From positions 233,982,396 to 234,046,395 of the forward strand of contig NC_081406.1 of the NCBI RefSeq assembly GCF_030272615.1: a stretch of DNA of 64,000 nucleotides. The letters are read 5' to 3'. A model generated the notes under the pieces. That model saw nothing but the letters and a program-made list of their open reading frames with translations, had not been told where the DNA came from and searched no databases. Within the stretch, counting starts at the first letter, position 1. Each line of letters begins with the position of its first letter. The position numbers were made by a program, and so were the translations under genes. Positions 11,768-23,816 of this stretch are shown here, one piece after another. The DNA comes from Cryptomeria japonica (taxonomy: Eukaryota; Streptophyta; Pinopsida; Cupressales; Cupressaceae).

Positions 11768-12769
11768 TAGTATTTAGCAATATGACCTATTTTGTTTCAT
11801 GCATAACATGTAACATTGTTCTTTTGAACTGCTTTAACATACCTGGTGTCATTCCTTGACCTACATTGATTAGCGAAATGTCCAAACTTTCCACATGCAT
11901 GACACTTAACATTCATTCTACAATCTTCTGACTTATGACCATATTTCTTGAAATTTGTTCATTGATCAGGAACTGAATTATAGTTTTGATTTTCTTTATT
12001 TCTACATTGTTTAGCCATATGCCTAGATTTATTACAAACAAAGAATCTACCATTGAATTTATAAGCATTAGATTTTCTTATCGGTTTCCTCTGGTTTGAT
12101 GAGTTCTACATACCGGTTGTCTGATCTTTATTTGCAGTACCGAAGCTTTCACCTTGTTCAAATCCAAGTCCTCTAGAATCATCACTCTGCCTTTTTCTTT
12201 TCAATAAATCATCCAACTGTGTAGCACTAATCTTAAATTTTTCTTTATACTCACTTGCAGTAGTTAGATTATTTCTCAGAGTCATTATTTGTCTTTCAAG
12301 CTCTTGTTCATTATTTTGGGATTGTACCAAATCAGTTCTCAACATATCATTCTCATGAGCCAATCTGCCACATTCTTCAAATTTGTTCTTTAGAGATACA
12401 ATAAGATTTTATTCCTTCTTCTTTCTGTCCTCAATATCTTTTGACATCATCATAGTCGGGTCTTACATTTCATTCTTCATGAGCATGTTTTGTTGACTCG
12501 GCTTCTGACATTGTTCCTTAAGTGCATTTTTCTCTTCATCATCCTGGTTTTGTAAAAGTTCCTTCCTCCTATCTTGAGCTGATGATAACCTTTCTTGCAG
12601 AACAAGAATGAATTCATTAGAAGAATTCATTTCATCTTGCAGCTTTAAGTTCTTCAACCTTTCAACATCATAATCCTCAAGTGCCATCTCAAGTTGCTTC
12701 TTCATAGCCATATTCAATGATTTTAGTTTCAGGATCATCCTCAAGTTGTTAAACTTCCTCTGAGGCACT
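11768..12769 (-). pseudogene. NA1 gag C-terminal half: coiled coil plus zinc knuckles
   Basis: Coding similarity starts almost directly after the PBS with no capsid domain. A long coiled coil (12106-12813 region) contains MALEDYDVERLKNLKLQDEM and, near its end, TQLDDLLKRKRQSDDSRGLG, a sequence style seen before the knuckles in sirevirus-like copia gag. Four CCHC knuckles follow: FFVCNKSRHMAKQC (12006-12047), a degenerate one with KKYGHKSEDC, CHACGKFGHFANQC (11862-11903) and a broken one with a stop (about 11768-11808). It presumably bound element RNA and recruited particles supplied by a relative. NA2 has the same arrangement. Confidence 0.7.
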
Positions 12770-12770
12770 A

Positions 12771-12785
12771 GGCTCTGATACCAAT
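12771..12785 (-). other. NA1 primer binding site, initiator-Met type
   Basis: The minus strand reads ATTGGTATCAGAGCC directly after the LTR end, the classical complement of the initiator methionine tRNA 3' end used by most plant copia elements. Confidence 0.9.
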
Positions 12786-13516
12786 TGTTGGAATTGAAGG
12801 AATCCAAGAACACTAAGAGGGGGGGGGGGGGGGTGAATCAGTGTTTTGCTGGTAATGTAAGATTTTACCTTATTATAACATACAAATATAAACCGGTAAA
12901 TGAAGAAACATATAACATGAAGTAAATAAACCAACAACATGAATGAACACCATAACACACTGAATTTATACATGGAGAATCTCAAAGTGGAAAAACCATG
13001 GTGGGATTTGTGACCCACAATATCAATTTTGTATCGGTTCATAAACCCTGAACCCTTCTACCGGTATCTCCTTTCCTCCAAGAGTGCTTTACAAACCATC
13101 TACTGATCATTGCATGATATAAATTTCGCATACAAAATGATCTACATATATATCCTTTGCATCACTCTATTCTACTACCTTTTTCATATTTCAAAATGAC
13201 CTAATAGACTAACTTATATACCTTTTACAAACAATATGCCTTATGTCGGCTTACAATACAAAAGATATTCAATGTTGGCCCTATACAATAATTACAAAAT
13301 AATTTTACGAATAAAACCTTTCGAATCCCAGACTGATGTCGGCTTCACTGAAGTGTTGGATGCCAGTGTCGGTGTCGGTGATGATCTTGATTACTCCAAT
13401 GGAGATATCTGTCGGTGTATGTCTCCAAATGTTGGTATCTACTGGTATAAGCCTTCTATATAATCTTGTTGCCATCAATGACAACATATGAATCCAATTA
13501 GTGTCAATTGCCAACA
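12786..13516 (-). repeat. NA1 5' LTR
   Basis: This 731-bp repeat on the minus strand begins TGTTGGCAATTGACAC and ends CAATTCCAACA, followed by the PBS. It contains a run of 15 G on the plus strand (12819-12833) inside the terminal hairpin. Its start-proximal half is repeated at 7504-7810. Confidence 0.85.
12809..12846 (-). other. NA1 LTR-end hairpin with C-run loop
   Basis: AACACT (12809-12814) pairs with AGTGTT (12840-12845), enclosing the 15-base homopolymer. In element sense the loop reads GATTCACCC and so on. It is one of six such hairpins in this window, with differing but paired stems. Confidence 0.6.
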
Positions 13517-13521
13517 TGAAT

Positions 13522-13859
13522 GATATCTTTATAAAAGCTTTGAATCTCTCCCTATCAATATCTCTCCCCTTTTTGATTTTTCTTTTTCACATCAATATCT
13601 CTCCCCCTTTGACATCAATGCCAGAAATCTGATAAAAATATCAAAGCAAAAGCATAAACCACTAAATCACAAAGCTGACTACTCCCACTAAGCAGTAGCA
13701 TCCCCACATCAGTGTTAGAATGAATAGTGTCTTTGATAATGCATACTAGACTGATGCCAAACTGCATCAATCAAGTCTCTACCAAAGGGGCAGAAAATCC
13801 CAATCTGTCTCTCAGGTACTCAAATGATTCCTTGGGAAAAGGATTAGTGAAAATATCTA
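13522..13859 (-). other. Co1 3' untranslated region with PPT-like tracts
   Basis: No coding motif. Two purine-rich tracts on the minus strand (near 13553-13575 and 13600-13620, the latter TTGATGTCAAAGGGGGAGAG) resemble polypurine tracts of the other copia elements here. Confidence 0.5.
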
Positions 13860-15621
13860 CAATTTACTCTTTAGTGTTCACATAAACCAATCTAACTTCA
13901 TATGCTTCCACCTTTTCCTTCAAAAAGTTGTACTTGATAGATATGTGCTTTGTCTTAGAATGAAATACTAGATTCTTTGATATATCAATAACAATAGAGT
14001 TATCACAATGAATAACTACCAGTGCATCACAATCCACCTTTATACCCTTCAACATTTGCTTCATCCATAAAAATTGTGTACACCTAGTAGCAACAACAAC
14101 ATACTCAACTTCAACAGTAAATAAATAAGTACATGATTGTTTCTTGCTGATCCATGAAACCAACTTGTTTCCAAGAAAGAAAGCTCCATCGAAAGTACTT
14201 TTTCAGTCATCAACATCTCCAACCCAATTAACATCTATATATGCACATTAAGTAAAGTTACCATCCTTAGGGTACCACAAACCATATTCTGATGTACCTT
14301 GCAAGTATCTAAAAATCCTTTTCACCATAATCTCATGCTTCTATCTAGGATCACTCTGAAATATTGAAACAAGACAAACAACATTCATAATGTCAGGCCT
14401 AGTCTAAGTCAAATAAAGCAGACCTCCAATCATAGATTTGTATCTTGTAGGATTTACCGATGCAGAAACATCTTTTCTTGTCAATTTCTCACTTGTAACC
14501 ATAGGATTAGTTACCGATTTAGAATCTCCCATACCAAATTTCTTCAAAAATTCCTTAGCATACTTAGTTTGACAAATGAAAATGCCTTTGTCAGTCTGAG
14601 TAATTTGTAAACCTAAGAAAAATTTCATCTCACCAATCATAGACATCTCAAATTCTTTCTCCATATTCTTAGAAAATTCTATGCATAATTTATCTTCACC
14701 TCCAAAAATAATGTCATCAATAAATACTTCAATAATCAATATATCATCATCAGTGATCTTATATTATAAATTACTGTCAGCACTGCCCTTAGTAAAACCA
14801 AGCTTCAAAAGATATTTATCCAACCTTGCATACCAAGCTCTAGGTGCTTGTTTCAATCCATATAAAGATTTGCTTAACCTGCAAACCATGTTTGTATCAT
14901 CTAATAGTGAAAAGCCATCAGGTTGCTCAATATAAACTTCCTCATCAAGATCCCCATTCATAAATGCACATTTAACATCCATCTGATAAACCTTGTAGTT
15001 TTTATAAGCAACATAGGCAAGAAATAATCTTACAACTTCAATCCTAGCTACAGGTGCAAAAGTCTCTCCATAATCAATTCCTTCCTTCTAAGAATATCCT
15101 TTACAAACCAATCTAGCCTTATTCCTTATAACTTGACCATCCTCATTCAATTTATTCCTAAAAACCCATTTAGTTCCAATAACATTCTTATTTTTAGGCC
15201 GGGGAACCAAAGTCAATGTGTTATTTTTCTCAATCTGATCTAATTCTTCTTCCATAGCTTTCAACGAATATTCATCTTTACATGCCTCAATTACTGATAC
15301 CGGTTCAACTTGTGAAATTAAACATACCTCATTAGTTGTCAATCTTGTTCTTGTCATCACTCCATTGCTCTTATCCCCAATGATCTGATCTTCTGAATAA
15401 TTCAATCTCACATACCTAGGAGTCCTCTCACTCTCTGTTCCTCTTCCTTGATCTTCAGTCACTGTAGAATTATCTAATACTATCGGAGTAACTGGTTCAA
15501 CATTATATTCTGATAAAGGTGCTACTGCTTTATATATAATCATTTCCACTGTCAGTTCCTTCTTATAAACTTTGATTTGACTTATGTTCAGCTCATCTAC
15601 TTTGACATTAGCACTCTCCAC
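13860..15621 (-). pseudogene. Co1 reverse transcriptase and RNase H, broken
   Basis: The RT N-terminal block (15088-15621) has KWVFRNKLNEDGQVIRNKAR. The palm region has [20 protein letters not shown] and [11 protein letters not shown] (14764-14982). The catalytic box reads VFIDDIIFGG and is followed by FFLGLQITQ (14404-14739). The RNase H part (13864-14163) has WISKKQSC, CDNSIVIDISKN and HSKTKHISIKYNFLKEK. These are separated by stops and frameshifts, although the RT catalytic Asp pair is kept. In life the protein would copy element RNA into cDNA within particles. Confidence 0.85.
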
Positions 15622-15627
15622 AATTCT

Positions 15628-16475
15628 CTACAATAAATTGTTATAACATCTATATTCCTTTCTTTCACTAGAATAACCAAGAAATATGCCTTCATCACAT
15701 CTAGGATCAAATTTTCCAATGATATCATCTCTCATGATATAAAATTTACTACCAAAAATTTTGAAATACTTAACTATAGGTGTATTGCCAAACCATAATT
15801 CATAAGGTGTCTTACTGGTTTCTCCTTTGATATGTACTCTGTTGAATGTATAAACCATTGTTCTCATTGCTTCTCTCCAGTAGATATGAGGTAGACTAGC
15901 TTCCATCCTCATTGTTCTAGAAGCATCCAAGATAGTTATGTTCTTTCTTTCCACAATTCCATTCTATTGAGGTGTACAGGGAGCAAAAAATTGTCTTCTT
16001 ATACCATGCTTCTCACAAAAGTTATTAAACTCACTGGATGTGAATTCTCCACCATGATTTGGCCTCAAACATTTAGTCTTCAATCTTGTCTCAGTTTCCA
16101 CTTTAGCCTTAAAGATTTTAAACTTTTCAAATGCTTCATATTTTTCTTTCAGAAAAGTAACCCACATCATTCTACAATAATCATCAATGATTAGCATGAA
16201 ATATCTATCACCTTGAAAACTTTTAACTCCAACAGGGCCACACAAATCAGTATGACTAAGATTAAGAACATCATTTGATTTATCTTGTATACTCCTAAAA
16301 GAGGACCCATTTGACATTCTTTACATACCGGATTATAGGGCTTCATAATAATCTTAGGTATATCCCCAATTTCCTTAGTTGAACTAATCTTCACAATGCA
16401 ATCAAAATTCACATGATAATCTTTTATGCCATAGCCAACTCTCATCAATCTATGTAAACAAACATGGCTTCTCAC
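15628..16475 (-). pseudogene. Co1 integrase, broken
   Basis: The zinc-binding region shows PVCKECQMGPL. The catalytic core shows SHTDLCGPVG as the first Asp site, RPNHGGEFTSSEF where the second catalytic Asp is expected but Asn is found, and VERKN as the Glu site. A TAG (15964-15966) lies between TPQ and NG just before the Glu site. The C-terminal part has the usual YELWFGNTP, FKIFGSKFY and DEGIFLGYSSERKEYRCYN. With one catalytic residue substituted and a nonsense codon, it cannot be functional. Confidence 0.85.
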
Positions 16476-16596
16476 CGGAGTTCAAATAAAATATATTACC
16501 TTTTGTCTGTGTACCGGTTGCAATCTCCAAACTAGATCTAGTAATGATTTTGCATTTTCCATCCTTGAACTGTAATTGAAATCCCTTATCCACCAA

Positions 16597-17075
16597 TTAT
16601 TCTACACTCAAAAGATTATGCCTTAAACCTTCAACATAATAAACATTGTCAGTATTTTTCTTACCATCCAATGATATAGTTCCTTTTCCTTTTCTCATAC
16701 ATGCTTTGTCATCTCCAAATCTAACTAGACCGCCATCAAATTCTTGCAAAGATAGAAACTTCCCTTTATCTCCAGTCATATGATGTGAACAAACGTTGTC
16801 AATTACCCATTCATCCTTGTCTTCAATTTTAGTAGCAAGTGCCTTCTCTTTAGGTACATTCTCTTCCAGTGTCGAATCATCTTCCTTGATAGCCAGGAAC
16901 ACCCATTCCTTCCCATTTCCGGAACCACTAGCAAAATCTTTTGTCGGTTCATTATCATAATTAGTAATGCCTTCCTGACCCGCTATGTAGCATGATTTTT
17001 CTCTGTTTTTCTTGTACTTATACTTGTTTAGATATCCAGGGTTAGGCTTAAATGATCTCCTAACTCTTTCTTCAA
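16597..17075 (-). pseudogene. Co1 protease region
   Basis: The frame continues from gag after a frameshift near 17075. The active-site neighbourhood reads WVIDNVCSHHMTGDKGKF, where copia proteases have DSG or DTG followed by CSHHMT; here Ser-Gly has become Asn-Val. The following GTISLDGKKNTDNVYYVEGL and LRHNLLSVE are typical of the stretch leading into integrase. The protease would cleave the polyprotein; this copy should be inactive. Confidence 0.8.
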
Positions 17076-17986
17076 ATCTTGAATTCCTTTTGAAGACATC
17101 TAGATGCAAAATGACCAATCTTATTACATACAAAACATTCAAAATGTGCTTTTCCTTCATACTTACTTCTTACTGGTCCTTTAGGTACTCTTCTAGAAAA
17201 TAGTGCTTCAAGTTTCTCAAACTCATCATCTTCTATCTTCATATCTTCCAATTCATTTGCATATAAAGCTTTCCAATCTTTCTTACCAGTTACAGATGTA
17301 GATGCATGAAAAGAAGGTTCAGTTTTCACAGCTCCAAAAGGTCTAAATTCTTCAAGCTCAAAAGAAGATAGTTTCCCAACCAAAGTATCTTTGTTGACAA
17401 ATGCATTAGCCATTGTTCTCAACTCATTAATAGCAGTAGCCTTCATTTTGTAAGTCGGTGGTAGGGCTCTCAAAACTTTAGAGACAATTTCATCTTCGCC
17501 TAGAGTTCCACCACAACATTGAATTCCCATAACAATCTCATTTACCTTTTCCATGAATGCAGTAATCCTTTCATCTTCTTCCATCTTTAGGTTTTCATAT
17601 CTCACCTTGTAACCATCAAGTTTACCAATATTCACTGTAGGGTCACCTTCATTAAGAGTCTCCAACTTATCCCATATAGCCTTTCTAGATGATTTGTCTC
17701 TTAATCCCATTATTTGTTGATCAGAAACTGCACACAAGAGGTCTTCTCTTGCTCTACAATCATTCTCAAGCTCTTTGTCCAGGTTTGCCGGAGGAGGATT
17801 GTCTGACCCCAGATTATAAGGTGTGACACCATTCTTTGTGATCTCCCAAATCTCCTTGCCAAGACATCTCAGATGAGTCTCCATCCAAATATTCCATACT
17901 GTGTAATTTGTTCCATCAAGCCTCAAAATATCCCTTTGAAAGATAGCTCCAGATGAACTGGATGAACTTGAACTGTTAGTCACCAT
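17072..17986 (-). CDS. Co1 gag (UBN2-type), open over 304 codons
   Basis: The start ATG at 17984-17986 gives a serine-rich N-terminus followed by FQRDILRLDGTNYTVWNIWM, the usual copia gag opening. The body has KAIWDKLETLNEGDPT and DEIVSKVLRALPPTYKMKAT, and ends in one CCHC knuckle, CFVCNKIGHFASRC (about 17090-17130). No internal stop occurs, so this is the best preserved copia gene in the window. It encodes the particle protein that binds element RNA. Co3 gag at 63128 onward is very similar. The frame ends shortly after the knuckle, where intact elements would read on into protease. Confidence 0.85.
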   Translation of the reverse strand: MVTNSSSSSSSSGAIFQRDILRLDGTNYTVWNIWMETHLRCLGKEIWEITKNGVTPYNLGSDNPPPANLDKELENDCRAREDLLCAVSDQQIMGLRDKSSRKAIWDKLETLNEGDPTVNIGKLDGYKVRYENLKMEEDERITAFMEKVNEIVMGIQCCGGTLGEDEIVSKVLRALPPTYKMKATAINELRTMANAFVNKDTLVGKLSSFELEEFRPFGAVKTEPSFHASTSVTGKKDWKALYANELEDMKIEDDEFEKLEALFSRRVPKGPVRSKYEGKAHFECFVCNKIGHFASRCLQKEFKI

Positions 17987-18031
17987 AGGATCTTCCTCAA
18001 GCAGTTAAGCTTTCTGCAGAGAGGACCAAAT

Positions 18032-18044
18032 CTCTGATACCAAT
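18032..18044 (-). other. Co1 primer binding site, initiator-Met type
   Basis: The minus strand reads ATTGGTATCAGAG directly after the LTR end. Confidence 0.9.
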
Positions 18045-19264
18045 TGTTAGATAGTTCAAATAACTAGAAGACAACTAAGAAGGGGGGAGTGAATCAGTTG
18101 TCACAGATTACGAGAACTATTAGCAATTAAAACTTTAATATGGGAACCTAAAACATTAATACCAGAATAGCAGTTAAACCAATTAAGCATAAACAATAAT
18201 CACAAAATAAATACCATCCACATGACACCAAGATTTATACATGGAAAACCTGGTAAAGGGTAAAACCACGGTGGGAAGTCTACCCACAGTCAGATAATAC
18301 TTATGTAGTAAGTATGTGAATTACAATAGAGTGGCCTGCACTTGCAAGAAGGTCAATAGCCTAGAGCGTACTACTCATCACAAAAGGAGCCTCACTGACT
18401 ACCTAGAAATCCATACTTTAATCCGGAGAAGTGTTGAACTGCAAAAGATAGCATCTCCTATGCCTAAGTATAGTTCCGATTAAGCTCAATATTGGAGGAC
18501 TAAATCCTCTTACATAAATCCAATTCGATCTCCAATGATTGATCAAATCCTCTGTCTGAATGATATTACATTATTTGCACATTATATTCCTTGACCATGA
18601 CCTCTAACATAACTATGATGATCTACAATAAGATCTTACATCTATATATACAAACCCTCGACCATAAACAATTAGGTTGGCCAACAAATAATAAACCAAT
18701 TACATAATTACAAACCATGACAACCTTAGACCAAACAAATAATATCCAACACATAATATATCCCGAAAACACATCGAGAGGTCCAATCCACATGCTTCAT
18801 TAAAGCCAATCCATAACCTAGATCAACCGGGACCCAGTATAGGTCCACACGCTATAGCAATGATCTCCATCCACCAAGTCTCGAACATGATCACCAACAA
18901 CATCCTGAAACTCCACCAGAAGCTGCACCAACACCACTTATGCAATTCATCAAAGATCTCCATCAAAAGGTATGTCGGTGAAACCCTCGCCAAAACCAGA
19001 AACCAAGGTTCTAAGCAATTAGCATAGCATTCGATCACTAGACCAAAACCAACTTACTGAATATGAGCATGAATATCATGAACAAACCAATTTCATCACC
19101 AAACTATATTAGAGCCTACCGGATCATGCCAGATCCAAATCAACTAGAAACCATTCAACCTACTAGGACCAGAAGGGTGCCGATAAAGCATCCAAATAGC
19201 TAGTGTTGGCATCAATGACACAACATCAATGCAACACATAATCAATTCCACCAAATGGCCAACA
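18045..19264 (-). repeat. Co1 5' LTR
   Basis: It is 1220 bp, beginning TGTTGGCCATTTGGTGG and ending CTATCTAACA on the minus strand. It aligns end to end with the Co3 LTR at 61856-63069 in the opposite orientation. The hairpin near its end is at 18070-18102. The flank TAGTG (19265-19269) would be the target duplication, but its partner is not in the window. Confidence 0.85.
18070..18102 (-). other. Co1 LTR-end hairpin
   Basis: GACAACT (18070-18076) pairs with AGTTGTC (18096-18102) around a G-run loop. Co3 has the equivalent at 63014-63042. Confidence 0.6.
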
Positions 19265-21639
19265 TAGTGTACTCATTATGAATGAAGAGTAGCCATGTTG
19301 GGTTGTTTGGCTGGGTATAGAGTCAAGAGTAGGAGTGTTGTGAAGTCCTTGAAGGAATTTTTAAGAGTATATGTGGTTGGAGTAGTCTTTGTATGTTGGA
19401 ATGGAGTTTGGAGTCCTAATTGGGTATGGTGCTGAGTGAGTGACTAGTAGGGAGACTTGTAGTGTTTGAATGTTGGAGGGTTTGGATTTGGGTTCATACA
19501 TGTTGGTGAGGGCTAATTGAACATGTTTCAATGAATAGATGAGGGATAAGAAGCATGAGTAAGGTTTTGATGTATTGTACCTTGTGAGTACCAATAACTT
19601 TGTGAGGAGTCATGTGGGGTTTTAGAGGGTTATCACCTCATTGTATAGGTGAGTTGGGAGAAAGATCTCCCCTATTGGTTAAGTTCCTTGGAAGCTCTTC
19701 ATCACTTCAAAACCTCAATTCAATTGCAATAAAGGAATCATAAACCACCGAGTTCTCAACTCTCCTCTTAGGATTGTAGCTGAAGCTATTTATGATGCCA
19801 ATTATATGCCCCAAAGATTTGAGATATTATTTTACATTGGTAGGCTAGGATATCATTTCAACACACACACACACAATGAGATTCCAAATTAAATATTCAT
19901 AAAAAAATTAAAATTTTGATATCTTACCCAGGATAGATATTTTGTACACCTAAAATACCCTTTTTGTTAATGAACAAGTTTACATATGTTTTACATTATT
20001 CTTTACAATGAAATACATGTCACATACATCCATATGAAAGAAAATAAAATAATGTACAACATTTCAAGATAATGAAGCACATAGAAAAGAACAATTGATA
20101 AACCAGTCACACATCTCACGATTGAAAATGATAATCATAAAAATCAACTTTATATATGTGAGTTTATGAATTTTCAAAATGATGGTGAGTGTGGTGTTTC
20201 TTTTTGAATTTGTTGCTCTCTCTCCACATTTAAGAGGGGAAAAACACAACATCCTACATCGACCTCATCAAACCAATGATATATATAAATATAAATTTTG
20301 GGTAAGATATCTATTTTGAGTTATATATATTTATATATACATTAGATTATGTTACAATATAGGTTAAATCTACATAAACATTTTTCATTAGAACATTTGC
20401 ATGAATCATTGACCTCATCTAAAACTTTGATCAAGGCACAAGTTAAAATACAAGTAATTATAGACATTGTTGGCATAGATTTATATTCCTTTTCATTAGT
20501 TTATAAAGCATTTTTATTTTGATCAACAATGAGAAGTGAAGGAGAGGTGCCTCTTCACATTGCACTTTCTTCCTTGCATTTTTTTAAATGTATAGGCCTA
20601 AAATTTACATTTTGTAATTTATTGTAATCATTCATTTCTCTACATTATAGTTTGACTTTTTTTATTATTAGGAAATGGTTTTGTGGTTATCACCGTGACA
20701 TCAGTCTTTTTTTTCTTTCATATATTGTAAAATCCAACATTGTATGCGAATCATAATGTCTTAGACTCTCTAAATTTTAAATTTTTAGAGATATGGTGCT
20801 ACATCAATATACATGAAGTTTTCCTCAAAACTTAATATGTTTTTGTCATGTATCTTTGAATGATCCAAAGAAGTTAAAGAGTTTGGTAAAAGAAATAAGC
20901 TTGTGAAAACTTGGGTTTTTTAAATTTGAAGTATGAAATAATTTTAGTAAATTTTGCAACTTTTTTTAATCTTAATGTTTAAATAATCAAGATTGACTTC
21001 CATTTCAATGATATTCAAGTCCTAAATACTAAATTATCATTTGAATACTATTATATGTGTGTATGCTTGAGCTTTAGGTGTTATGTAAATTTTGAAACAT
21101 CTAGGCCAAAATCTAATAATATCATTAGACTTAATGACATTATGGCACAACAAACACTAAAACTAGCTGTAAACTTAGGTATTTTCCAATACCTTGTCTA
21201 GGATGACAGTAAATTTTATTATCCTTGGAATGGTGTTAGAATTCTATACCATATAACCATTGCCAGTATTCATGGTTCGAAGAATATTCTTTTGCTTCTA
21301 TTATGGTAGTGTTCATGGGCTTAAGGTTTACGTCTATCTAGAAATGAAAATGTACCATTGATTGTATATTTTCTGTATTTAATAACATTTTCAATTTAAT
21401 TATTAAATAATAAAATAAGGTCAACAATATATTATGATTCTTGAATAGTCAATAGTTTACATTTGACAACTATACTAAAAAATAATTTACACACATTTGT
21501 ACTTGCCATATTCAGCTTGTTGATCAGAAGGAAGGAATCCAGGGTCAAAAGTTCCATAGCTTGATTAAAGATAACGACTATTCAACCTTTAGAATACACC
21601 AAACATCTATTATAATATATTTATAATACATAAATAATA
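19265..21639. other. Gene-free decayed sequence
   Basis: I see no credible coding region. Content includes a short AC dinucleotide run (19861-19875), AT-rich stretches around 20280-20340 and a 13-bp inverted repeat (19918-19930 versus 20299-20311). The text around 19560-19800 is somewhat more GC-rich but has no recognisable motif. Confidence 0.5.
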
Positions 21640-22160
21640 ATGATACCTTAATGCAGTTTTCCACATTTGCCTTGACTATTTCTACGTTTGAACTTTCTGT
21701 AGTGACTAAGAGTTCCTTTCGTGGTAACCACCGTCTGTCGGCTTCCCCGTTCTTTCTTTAGAAAGTTCAGGAGATACTAACGTATCTAGACAGGTCTCCA
21801 TTACACACACCTGGCAGCACTGTATCGGCTGCTAATTGGCGGTGGTCTTTGCTTTCATTTATTGCCCGAAGGGGGATGTTTGACTGCAGGTATGGTGCAA
21901 TTGAACAACTATTTTATTTGAATGGAAAGTCACCTTTGATGTAGGAGCTTCCTCGTGGACCGAGCATTTAATGCACCGACTGACGAGTTACAAGAGTACT
22001 TTCTGGAAATTGCCTTAATTTAAGGTTATCATTACCCCTTTTTTTGTGTCCTTTAGCGTAGGCCCACTATATAGTATTTAGCCTTCTCGTGAGCTAGATA
22101 TAACTACAAATAGCAACTGTTCAGATAGTGATTTGTTTTCCTTGTTTTAAATATAGTTGT
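21640..22160 (+). promoter_or_regulatory. Promoter-like island of unusual composition
   Basis: This stretch is more GC-rich than its surroundings and contains a TATATAG box at 22068-22074. No ORF or LTR ends could be tied to it. It may be a solo LTR or a fragment of a host promoter; I cannot choose. Confidence 0.25.
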
Positions 22161-22849
22161 GCAATGTATTAGGTCACCTGGTAGGTTGGTAAGGAAATGA
22201 AGTTGTGTGTGTGATCTAAGACTTTATAGGGGAGTCATAGCTCTGAATTAACTTATATTAAGTTAATTTTTCTTTGAATTTATAATAATATATATATTAT
22301 ATCATGCATGTATGTATGTATATTCTTTCACATATTGTCTAGCTCTCTATCTTTCTTATGTTCTATGTTTTATTTTTTGGTTATGAAATCTTTCAATTAA
22401 TAAAAAAAGATAGGGAAATCAAAGTTGTAAGGCATTCAATGTGAGCATTAGAAGTCATTTCTTAGATAACACTCACAAAGGAGTTCTCCGAGTTGTTGTT
22501 CATCTTCAAGTTCAAACATGAATTGAATCTAGAAAGTTCATTTGCAAAGTTTGTTAAAATGCATGAGTTTGGTGGAGTAGGTTGTCACCCTTTGATCTTG
22601 CGAGTCATATATTTCACATTAGATAAAGTCTATATTATTGTCCAATAAAATCATCACACTATTTACTTTCTCTTATAATATATTTATTTTAATGTCTATT
22701 TTGTATGAATATTTCCTATTGAACTTTGTACTGAAATGAAAAGGTAAATGCTACAATATTCATGAATAAAAGGAATAGTGGTAGATGAGACACCCACAAG
22801 TTTAACAATAGGACCTATATAAAGGAACCAAGCCCAGAAACAAAATTAT
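22161..22849. other. AT-rich spacer
   Basis: No coding or repeat structure beyond short TATA and TGTA runs near 22285-22320. Confidence 0.4.
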
Positions 22850-23197
22850 GCATCCATAGCTACACTAGAAAAACGAGGATGGAATTGACCATCAAGATTC
22901 CTCCAAACATCATTGAGGGTGACATCTTCAATTAGCTCCCAACCAGTGAGAGCAACAACATCTTCTTCATTCTCATCAAGGGGTTGCTAAGTGAAAACTA
23001 GAGAGATGACAAGTGACATAGGAGGGAACTTGTTGGTGTTCAACTAGCTAGAGTCTCACCATGGAGATGACAAAAAAGAAGACTATAGCCATTCTCCACC
23101 AGTAAGAAATTAATTGGAATTTTGAGGTAGAAGACCATGAGAGTGAGAACCATGGTCTCCATGATTGTGTTGATCTTGCCGAGATGAGTGGCTATGT
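22850..23197 (-). pseudogene. Unidentified coding remnant split by Co2
   Basis: On the minus strand the stretch near 22880-22980 reads VALTGWELIEDVTLNDVWRN, which has coding character. The sequence resumes beyond Co2 at 28194. Stops and frameshifts are frequent and I do not recognise the family; a decayed non-LTR or older LTR element is possible. Confidence 0.25.
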
Positions 23198-23202
23198 CCA
23201 TG

Positions 23203-23816
23203 TGTTGGCATTTGCATGAAGATTGCATTAATGAAATGTTAGGGTGTCATTGATGTCAATTAACCGGTAATGATGTTGTTATAATGTTGTTTGTAACCAG
23301 TAGGAAGAGCTAGTGAAGGGAACTGTAACCGGTAGGTGAGTTTGTGGAGTGAACTGGTATTGCTAAGTATTGGAGAGTTGAACCGATAAACCCTACCTGT
23401 TGATATGATAAACCCTAACCAATTAAGTTTGGTGAATTGGTTGTATTGGTTTATGATCTGATGATGAGTGGTAATGATTATGACACATATGCATGTTGTA
23501 TTAGAAGAGTTTCAAAGTGTTTTTGGCGCGTTGAGATAACGATTTTTATCTTGGGAATGAGCAATTATATTGCATGTAATGCAAACTGCGTGATGAGTTA
23601 TAGAGTTCGATGAAGCGGTGATCAAGGAGTGATTGAGGCTATCTTGAATGATGTGTGGAGATTGTTATGTAATCCAACGGTCATACTTGAACCGACTTGT
23701 TTGTAATCTCTATGAGAGAATTAGGTTTTTGTTGTGTTATCAACCTATTGATTTGTTTATAAGGTCGATGAGTTGTTTTGTTTCAGAGTTGGCAAAGTTG
23801 TAGTTGAGTGTGGTTG
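23203..23816 (+). repeat. Co2 5' LTR, truncated
   Basis: It aligns with the first part of the 3' LTR (26774 onward) until GAGTGTGGTTG, after which it switches to integrase coding sequence. About 800 bp of LTR is missing. Confidence 0.85.

Larger units (their letters stand above)
7499..13516 (-). mobile_element. NA1: pol-less copia-type LTR retrotransposon
   Basis: The 5' LTR (12786-13516) is followed by an exact initiator-Met-type PBS, a gag C-terminal coding region with coiled coils and zinc knuckles, a second long ORF, a polypurine tract and the start of the 3' LTR, which Gy1 interrupts. No RT, integrase or RNase H motif lies between the LTRs. The same layout recurs in NA2 with clearly homologous but diverged proteins. 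The bases after the 5' LTR (TGAAT, 13517-13521) are the presumed target duplication inside Co1; the matching copy would be beyond the left edge. Confidence 0.75.
13517..19264 (-). mobile_element. Co1: Ty1/copia retrotransposon, 3' end displaced by NA1
   Basis: The 5' LTR (18045-19264), initiator-Met PBS, gag, protease, integrase, reverse transcriptase and RNase H lie in copia order on the minus strand. NA1 sits in the 3' untranslated part, so the 3' LTR is presumably beyond the left edge. Many frameshifts and stops interrupt pol; gag is still open. Co3 at the right edge is a close relative in the opposite orientation. Confidence 0.85.

Noticed and set aside
11006-11859. Plus-strand open frames of 97 and 148 codons
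   Set aside because: They lie opposite the NA1 second-ORF start and zinc-knuckle coding, whose minus-strand reading has homologues in NA2.
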